Positions 20,702-23,943 of a stretch of DNA of 23,943 bases are shown in pieces. The translations under genes were made by a program, and so were the position numbers. The DNA comes from JAKAKT01 sp041305385 (GTDB lineage Archaea > Micrarchaeota > Micrarchaeia > Burarchaeales > JAKAKT01): positions 1 through 23,943 of the forward strand of contig JBFYLO010000060.1 in the NCBI GenBank assembly GCA_041305385.1, read 5' to 3'. Within the stretch, counting starts at the first letter, position 1; the number at the start of each line of letters is the position of its first letter. The notes under the pieces were generated by a model. The model saw only the letters and a program-made list of their open reading frames with translations, ran no database searches and was not told where the DNA came from.

Positions 20702-20794
20702 ATGCGCAGAAGACAATGGTACTCGCCAGTGACTAGAAAGCCCGAAGCGCCCCGGGGCGCCGTTTTCGAGTCGAGCGATGTACCTTGGGAGTGA
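20702..20794 (+). CDS. Possible 30-aa basic small protein before acylphosphatase
   Basis: ATG 20702 opens a 30-codon frame coding MRRRQWYSPVTRKPEAPRGA and then an acidic end (FESSDVPWE). A TATA box about 29 nt upstream would make it leaderless. Its stop lies inside the ribosome-binding site GGGAGTGATT of the acylphosphatase gene, 4 nt before that ATG, a spacing typical of coupled genes. The palindrome 20747-20760 falls inside the frame. I recognise no family. Two Trp, a charge-split layout and the promoter position make it more likely than a random ORF of this size, but codon evidence is slight. Confidence 0.4.
   Translation: MRRRQWYSPVTRKPEAPRGAVFESSDVPWE
20747..20760. repeat. 14-nt perfect palindrome upstream of acylphosphatase
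   Basis: GCGCCCCGGGGCGC is self-complementary and is the sister of GCGCCTCGAGGCGC at 9767-9780. Both are preceded by GAA (GAAGCGCC and GAATGCGCC). Confidence 0.6.
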
Positions 20795-20798
20795 TTCG

Positions 20799-21089
20799 AT
20801 GATTTACGCAAAAATCCTCGTGAAGGGAAACGTCCAGAACGTGCGCTATCGGGACTTCGTCAGGGAGATAGCGAAAACCCTTGGCGTGAACGGGATTGCG
20901 AGGCACTGCCATGGGGACGTGGAGATTGAAGCCGAGGCGAAGAGCGAGGCTGAGTTGGACGAATTCACGCGCCTTATACAAAAACAGAAGAAGCAGGATG
21001 AGCGATTCGGCATCGATGTTGCGAGCGCAACAGTGGTCTCCAAGACAGAAACTGACAACCAGAAATTCATCAGGTTCTCAGTTGAGTAG
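20799..21089 (+). CDS. Acylphosphatase-like protein with altered active-site residue
   Basis: This 96-aa protein has the acylphosphatase fold. GNVQNVRYRDFV (10-21) matches the phosphate-binding loop GxVQxVxFR, with the essential Arg18. In place of the second signature (K-N-L-P-D-G) stands GIARHCHGDVEIEAEA, one residue shorter, so the catalytic Asn position is taken by His36. The C-terminal half is rich in Lys, Glu and Gln. ATG 20799 follows GGGAGTGATT. The enzyme class hydrolyses carboxyl phosphates; with Asn lost, activity is doubtful and a binding role is possible. It converges with the gene at 21093, 3 nt away. Confidence 0.8.
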   Translation: MIYAKILVKGNVQNVRYRDFVREIAKTLGVNGIARHCHGDVEIEAEAKSEAELDEFTRLIQKQKKQDERFGIDVASATVVSKTETDNQKFIRFSVE

Positions 21090-21092
21090 GGG

Positions 21093-21659
21093 TTATCTGA
21101 ATCGTTTTCTAAAGCCGAGGGCTGAGAACGTGACCAAGAGAAGACCAATAATCAGAACCAGCGGGAAGCAGGCGCTGATGTTGAGAGCACCGTAGAGTGG
21201 CGGGTAGAGGTAGGCGGCCGAGCTGTTGGTTGGGAGATAGGTGTCGCCCCCTGGATAAACGGCAGCTACAGTGGCATTTTCAACAGGGGTGAAGAGCGCT
21301 GTTGCCTTTCCATCGTCATCAGTTTCCTTCACTGCGTTTTCACCGCAGCAGCCCGAACTGCACTGCCAGTAATCCTGGGGAACCGGGCCGCATCGGTGGA
21401 AACCTGTGGGGCATTCCTCAAAATTCCCGAAGGCGCACATTTGGAAGAATATCTTTTCCCTGGAAATCGGGATTGCCGCTTTTCCGCTCAAGTCGATGGA
21501 GATGAGGGCTGCGCTTGCCCGGATTGCGCCGGAAGAATCTTTTTGTATGTAAAGCTGCAGCTCGGTGGGGAACTTATCTGAAGGGCAGACGCCGTTGCAA
21601 CCGGCAAAGGCGGGGGAAGCAGCCAGGATGAACGCAATCAGGAGGAGCAGCGCTCTCAT
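21093..21659 (-). CDS. Exported Cys-rich protein with C-terminal membrane anchor
   Basis: This 188-aa protein has a signal peptide (MRALLLLIAFILAASPAFAG) and an extracellular domain of about 135 residues. It ends in a membrane helix (ACFPLVLIIGLLLVTFSALGF) with a basic stop (RKRFR). The exported part has ten Cys, including CNGVC and the cluster HRCGPVPQDYWQCSSGCCG. Disulfide bonding is expected. A stretch GKATALFTPVENATVAAVYPG resembles Ig-like or invasin-type repeat edges. I do not recognise a family. GATATAAATACT on the minus strand about 25 nt before the ATG is a good TATA box and overlaps that of the divergent gene. Confidence 0.75.
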   Translation of the reverse strand: MRALLLLIAFILAASPAFAGCNGVCPSDKFPTELQLYIQKDSSGAIRASAALISIDLSGKAAIPISREKIFFQMCAFGNFEECPTGFHRCGPVPQDYWQCSSGCCGENAVKETDDDGKATALFTPVENATVAAVYPGGDTYLPTNSSAAYLYPPLYGALNISACFPLVLIIGLLLVTFSALGFRKRFR

Positions 21660-21677
21660 GGATTAGTTTGACCTCAA

Positions 21678-21690
21678 AGTATTTATATCG
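21678..21690. promoter_or_regulatory. Shared divergent TATA region (21659 minus gene / 21710 plus gene)
   Basis: AGTATTTATATCG reads as a TATA box in both directions, 20-30 nt from each start codon. Both mRNAs would be leaderless or nearly so, and the two genes compete for one site. Confidence 0.5.
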
Positions 21691-21709
21691 TGGTCGGATA
21701 AACTATTGC

Positions 21710-22087
21710 GTGGCACCCCAAAAGCAGAAGCGGAGGGAAAACGCCCCTGAGGCTCTTTTCGACACCTTGGGGGATGCCGGGAAATCGAAAACCGGCGACG
21801 ACGGCTGGATGCTAACGAGCGAGAAAATCCGGGGCCTGGTCCCGAAGAGGGTCGTGGCAGAAGGGGGCAAGAAGGATTTTGGGGAAGAGCCGCCACTCGG
21901 GGAGGAGCTTGTTTTCGGGGAGGGCGGGGAGCCCCTCAAGCGCTACACCAAAAAGAAGATTGCCGGGGCTGCGGATGTTGCCGATGAATATTTGAGGGTG
22001 ACTGCCAGGGGGGCTATCGAAATGGCAAACAAATTCCTCTCGCCGCTCTCTGACATGCTCGGGCGCAACAGACGGGACGTGGGCTAA
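21710..22087 (+). CDS. Unrecognised 125-aa hydrophilic protein
   Basis: GTG 21710 is taken as start because the TATA box lies about 25 nt upstream; earlier in-frame codons would precede transcription. The protein begins very basic (APQKQKRREN), then has an acidic, Gly-rich middle (KTGDDGWMLTSEKIRG, EEPPLGEELVFGEGGEP). A short basic helix region (KRYTKKKIAGAADVADEYLRV) and an amphipathic C-terminus follow. It has no Cys, signal or membrane helix. I cannot assign it. It is followed after about 40 nt by the interrupted tRNA-Ala. Confidence 0.65.
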   Translation: MAPQKQKRRENAPEALFDTLGDAGKSKTGDDGWMLTSEKIRGLVPKRVVAEGGKKDFGEEPPLGEELVFGEGGEPLKRYTKKKIAGAADVADEYLRVTARGAIEMANKFLSPLSDMLGRNRRDVG

Positions 22088-22186
22088 TACTATTTTTAAT
22101 GTTTACCTGGAAAATAACTCACGCAATTTGGGCCAGTAGATCAACGGTAGATCGCTACCTTCGCAAGGTAGAGGCTCGGGGTTCAA

Positions 22187-22293
22187 TCTCCATCCCTTTT
22201 CTTTGGAAAGAAAAGGTCTGGAGCAACCCCAAAAGAAACACGAACGCCCCAAAGAAAAGGGATACTCATGTTCTGTTCTTTTGGAAAGAACAA
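22187..22293 (+). other. 107-nt T-loop intron of tRNA-Ala
   Basis: CAA occurs at both junctions, so the cut may move by up to 3 nt. The joined loop is TTCAAAT in all registers within that repeat. It carries the inverted repeat and CAACCCCAAAAGAAA block shared with the tRNA-Tyr intron. It ends in a second hairpin GTTCTTT-TGG-AAAGAAC (22275-22291) next to the 3' junction. A regular bulge-helix-bulge is less clear than in tRNA-Tyr: GTTC/GAAC can pair but leaves a long 3' bulge. Confidence 0.65.
22195..22238 (+). repeat. Shared block of the T-loop introns, copy in tRNA-Ala
   Basis: CCTTTTCTTT and AAAGAAAAGG form a perfect 10-nt inverted repeat around GG. It runs directly into GGTCTGGAGCAACCCCAAAA, the counterpart of 15034-15080. 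Confidence 0.75.
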
Positions 22294-22299
22294 ATCCCC

Positions 22300-22314
22300 G
22301 CTGGTCCATTTTTT
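22300..22314 (+). repeat. tRNA-Ala 3'-end direct repeat, copy 1 (in the gene)
   Basis: GCTGGTCCATTTTTT comprises the last T-stem base, acceptor 3' strand, A73 and T6 terminator. It is repeated exactly at 22448-22462. Confidence 0.8.
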
Positions 22315-22513
22315 GTTTTCTACGTGCTTAGTTTGGGGGATAAGGAGGGACCTATTTGTGCACGTGCACAAATGGTCCATAAGTTCGGATCGCCGAACTT
22401 ATCGGACCTGAAACCTTAGGGGGGTGGAACCCCCCTTGTGGTTCGAAGCTGGTCCATTTTTTATTCCCAAAGGGATGGAAAAGGATATTAATGCCCTTGA
22501 TTAACTGTTTTTT
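22315..22513 (+). other. Non-coding hairpin-rich element after tRNA-Ala
   Basis: The segment has three strong stems in a row. ATTTGTGCAC/GTGCACAAAT (22354-22373) is flanked by GGACC and GGTCC that also pair. ATAAGTTCGG/CCGAACTTAT has loop ATCG (22379-22402) and is again flanked by GGTCC and GGACC. GGGGGG/CCCCCC with loop TGGAA is at 22419-22435. Then comes GTGGTTCGAA and the second tRNA 3'-end copy. The last part (22463-22513) holds a TATA-like GATATTAATG for the next gene. Confidence 0.6.
22448..22462 (+). repeat. tRNA-Ala 3'-end direct repeat, copy 2 (att-like)
   Basis: This is an exact 15-nt duplicate of 22300-22314, preceded by TGTGGTTCGAA as the tRNA-Tyr duplicate is preceded by CGCGGTTCGGA. 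It cannot complete the T-stem, so it is not the functional exon. Confidence 0.7.
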
Positions 22514-22702
22514 ATGGGGGCAGTGGACGATGCGCTGTTCGAGCTGAAACTGGCGCTCGACAGAACGTTGGGCGGTCTTTTCAGCAGGGGAAAAAAACAT
22601 GGGCACGCCCGGTATTGCCCTGCATGCGGAACAGCGAACAGCGAGGGCGCGAGCAGATGCTCGAAATGCTACCGCTCGTTTGAGCTCTACAACCGGCCTT
22701 AG
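22514..22702 (+). CDS. Small zinc-ribbon protein (62 aa)
   Basis: ATG 22514 is about 25-30 nt after a TATA-like GATATTAATG, so it is probably leaderless. A short amphipathic helix (MGAVDDALFELKLALDRTLG) is followed by a basic linker (SRGKKHGHAR). A zinc ribbon YCPACGTANSEGASRCSKC then has CxxC pairs 12 residues apart, as in many small archaeal zinc-ribbon (DUF-type) proteins. The function is unknown. Confidence 0.7.
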   Translation: MGAVDDALFELKLALDRTLGGLFSRGKKHGHARYCPACGTANSEGASRCSKCYRSFELYNRP

Positions 22703-22748
22703 GATTAGATTTTTAAACAGGGCCGTCTAATTTTAGTGCGGTGACCAG

Positions 22749-23690
22749 GTGAACGTTTATCGGATTGCACTGCTGCTCTTGCTTCTTCCAGCCTTTGCTG
22801 CAGCGCTCACCACCATAAGCGCGAACTGTTCCCACATCACAGTTACGACTGACCTTGGGTCGGATGCGCGAGTCGATATCGAATACAACGTTAACGGGGC
22901 TTGGGAGCCGATTTATGCCATGGACTCGGCAAGCTCTGGAACAGTTGTCAAGCCCACGCTGTTCAACGGAACGCACAGGGCTGCTGCGAGACATGGAACA
23001 GGCTCGATTGTCGAGCGAAGCGACCCGATAGAGATAACCACCTGTGCGCCCCCCAAGAGATGCACTAGCAAAACTGATTGCAACAGCGGGCAGGTTTGCG
23101 CAGGAGGCTTCTGCACTGCGGGCGAATGCTTAACTGATACCGAGTGTTCGGATGACAAGAAGTGCAACACCGCCTCGAAAACTTGCGTTGCGGTCCCGTG
23201 CGCCTGCGGGAGCGTGGCAAACCACGTCTGCAATGCGTACCAGTGCTGCTCGGATGAGAATTGCACTGCTGAGCGAAAGTGCGTAAATCACCTCTGCGTT
23301 TCTGAGTCCAGTCCGGGAAGCCAGATTGACCCGGCGAAAACATCTGCGCAAGCCGAGATTTCCGCTGCCGAAACAGCCATAAGCCAGGCAAAGACCCAGG
23401 GGAAGGACATGACAGCTGCCGAAGCGGTGCTCGCCCAGGCGAACCAGAAATTTAACCAGGGAGATTATCCTTCCGCCCAGTCTCTCGCGACAATCGCAAA
23501 GCAGAGCGCCGGGGGAGCCGGCACGGGTTCCGAGGGGCAGGGCAGTTCAGGAGAGACTGCCGCAGGGCAGAACTTGCTTGCTTCCGGGGCGGGAGTTGCC
23601 TGCATCGGGGGAATCGCGCTGTTCTTCGTGTTTTTGATTGGGCTGTTCCTGGTCGTGGCGCTTGTTGCCGGGTTCTACAAGAGGAGGTAG
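22749..23690 (+). CDS. Exported Cys-rich, membrane-anchored surface protein
   Basis: The 313-aa protein (GTG start, GGTGA upstream, TATA-like TTTTTAAAC before it) has a signal peptide (RIALLLLLLPAFAAALT). A beta-type domain follows at about residues 22-95. Next is a Cys-rich stretch (about 97-185) of EB/Dickkopf-like half-repeats, for example CTSKTDCNSGQVCAGGFC, CLTDTECSDDKKCN and CCSDENCTAERKCVNHLC. A helical Ala/Gln-rich segment (AQAEISAAETAISQAKTQG, about 200-250) and a Gly/Ser linker lead to a C-terminal membrane helix with basic end (YKRR). The architecture is common among DPANN surface proteins. The CPHC thioredoxin-like protein in this window could act on its disulfides (inference). 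Confidence 0.8.
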   Translation: MNVYRIALLLLLLPAFAAALTTISANCSHITVTTDLGSDARVDIEYNVNGAWEPIYAMDSASSGTVVKPTLFNGTHRAAARHGTGSIVERSDPIEITTCAPPKRCTSKTDCNSGQVCAGGFCTAGECLTDTECSDDKKCNTASKTCVAVPCACGSVANHVCNAYQCCSDENCTAERKCVNHLCVSESSPGSQIDPAKTSAQAEISAAETAISQAKTQGKDMTAAEAVLAQANQKFNQGDYPSAQSLATIAKQSAGGAGTGSEGQGSSGETAAGQNLLASGAGVACIGGIALFFVFLIGLFLVVALVAGFYKRR

Positions 23691-23698
23691 AAGGGCAT

Positions 23699-23943
23699 TC
23701 AGTGAGTATTATAATAATCCATGATCTTTTTTTCCGTCTCCCCGCCCTTGTCGTATTTACCGAAGATGTCGTTGACTGAGATAATCCTCGCGAATCTCGG
23801 CGAGGATAATGCGCCCGTCCTGACCGCATCACCCTGGGTTTCCATCCTCTGTATGCAGTTGACTACGTTGGTTATGTCGATGTTGATTCCATTGAAGTCG
23901 GGTCTTTTGTTTGCTTCAGCCTTCGTGTTTGAAAGATTTGCGG
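23699..23943 (-). CDS. C-terminal part of an unrecognised protein (cut by window end)
   Basis: The minus-strand frame is open to the window edge. The last 80 residues are visible, including GINIDITNVVNCIQRMETQG, SSPRFARIISVNDIFG and the end EKKIMDYYNTH. The stop at 23701-23699 lies 8 nt beyond the convergent stop of the Cys-rich protein. Regular polar/hydrophobic spacing and the tight convergent placement suggest a real gene. No family recognised. Within it, TAATCCTCGC and GCGAGGATAA (plus strand, about 23778-23805) form an inverted repeat with one mismatch. Confidence 0.6.
   Translation of the reverse strand, partial: ANLSNTKAEANKRPDFNGINIDITNVVNCIQRMETQGDAVRTGALSSPRFARIISVNDIFGKYDKGGETEKKIMDYYNTH

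Larger units (their letters stand above)
22130..22308 (+). tRNA. tRNA-Ala(CGC) interrupted in the T-loop
   Basis: Acceptor 5' GGGCCAG (22130-22136) and D-stem GATC/GATC are present. Anticodon arm CTACC-TTCGCAA-GGTAG has anticodon CGC (22162-22164), variable loop AGGCT and T-stem CGGGG (22177-22181), with TTCAA beginning the T-loop. The partner CCCCG (22296-22300), acceptor CTGGTCC (22301-22307) and A73 come only after a 107-nt interruption. The joined form has all T-stem pairs and all acceptor pairs, including G3-U70, the universal Ala identity pair. This strongly supports the exon assignment. There is no anticodon intron. CTATTTTTAATG about 30-40 nt upstream may be the TATA box. T6 follows the 3' end. 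Confidence 0.85.

Noticed and set aside
22099..22419. 106-codon ORF across the tRNA-Ala region
   Set aside because: It runs straight through the tRNA exons, intron and hairpins; its Lys/Trp-rich repeats are just the inverted-repeat DNA read as protein.
23778..23806. Inverted repeat TAATCCTCGC/GCGAGGATAA near the right end
   Set aside because: Lies inside an open coding frame and is explained by Arg/Ser codons; one mismatch, no T-tract.
1..23943. CRISPR array, rRNA, complete IS element or transposase
   Set aside because: None seen: no regularly spaced 25-40-nt repeats, no rRNA motifs, no DDE or tyrosine-recombinase gene in any frame.

Overview
The window is archaeal. It has TATA-box promoters about 25-30 nt upstream of many starts, so many leaderless or short-leader mRNAs are implied. 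It also has archaeal Spt5 and SecE next to FtsZ, deoxyhypusine synthase, class III (pilin-type) signal peptides, and tRNA genes that do not encode CCA. Small exported Cys-rich proteins, tightly packed short genes and many unrecognised small proteins suggest a DPANN-type genome (Diapherotrites/Iainarchaeota- or Micrarchaeota-like). That placement is inference, not shown by a marker phylogeny.

Layout. 1-1743: a cut-off extracellular-type gene and three overlapping pilin-like genes. 1786-2072: two tiny membrane-peptide ORFs, each followed by a T6 tract. 2180-3874: an unrecognised three-gene cassette with a kinase-like protein whose catalytic Asp is replaced by His. 4177-6721 (minus): a YdbS/YdbT-like pair with five bPH2 modules in total. 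6835-9412: small genes, including a membrane thioredoxin-like protein, a TtuA/Ncs6-like thiolase and zinc-ribbon proteins. 9580-14891: LysW carrier-protein amino acid biosynthesis (lysW, lysX, lysY, a fused lysZ-lysJ, lysK). 14944-15504: an interrupted tRNA-Tyr and a hairpin-rich element. 15546-16091: a VTT/DedA-family protein. 16107-20608 (minus): ftsZ-secE-spt5-dys, then an OB-fold protein, dCTP deaminase and an MBL-fold protein. 20702-22087: a tiny ORF, acylphosphatase and two hypotheticals. 22130-22462: an interrupted tRNA-Ala and a second hairpin-rich element. 22514-23943: a zinc-ribbon protein, a Cys-rich exported protein and a cut-off gene.

The most unusual signal is in the two tRNA genes. 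tRNA-Tyr(GUA) and tRNA-Ala(CGC) are each interrupted inside the T-loop by related insertions (141 and 107 nt). These share a long inverted repeat, a GGTCTGGA-CAACCCCAAA block and repeated CCCCAAAAGAAA motifs. Removing the insertion restores perfect T-stems and acceptor stems, including the identity pairs C1-G72 (Tyr) and G3-U70 (Ala). The Tyr junction can be drawn as a bulge-helix-bulge with splicing at 59/60. Each tRNA is also followed, 318 or 148 bp downstream, by an exact 15-bp duplicate of its 3' end plus T-tract. Both duplicates lie behind a related array of three perfect hairpins. This looks like a family of small, tRNA-targeted, spliceable and possibly mobile elements.

In the LysW pathway, LysX attaches the amino acid (2-aminoadipate and/or glutamate) to the LysW C-terminal Glu. 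LysZ, LysY and LysJ then phosphorylate, reduce and aminate the carried side chain, and LysK releases lysine or ornithine. The kinase and aminotransferase steps are here on one 666-residue polypeptide.
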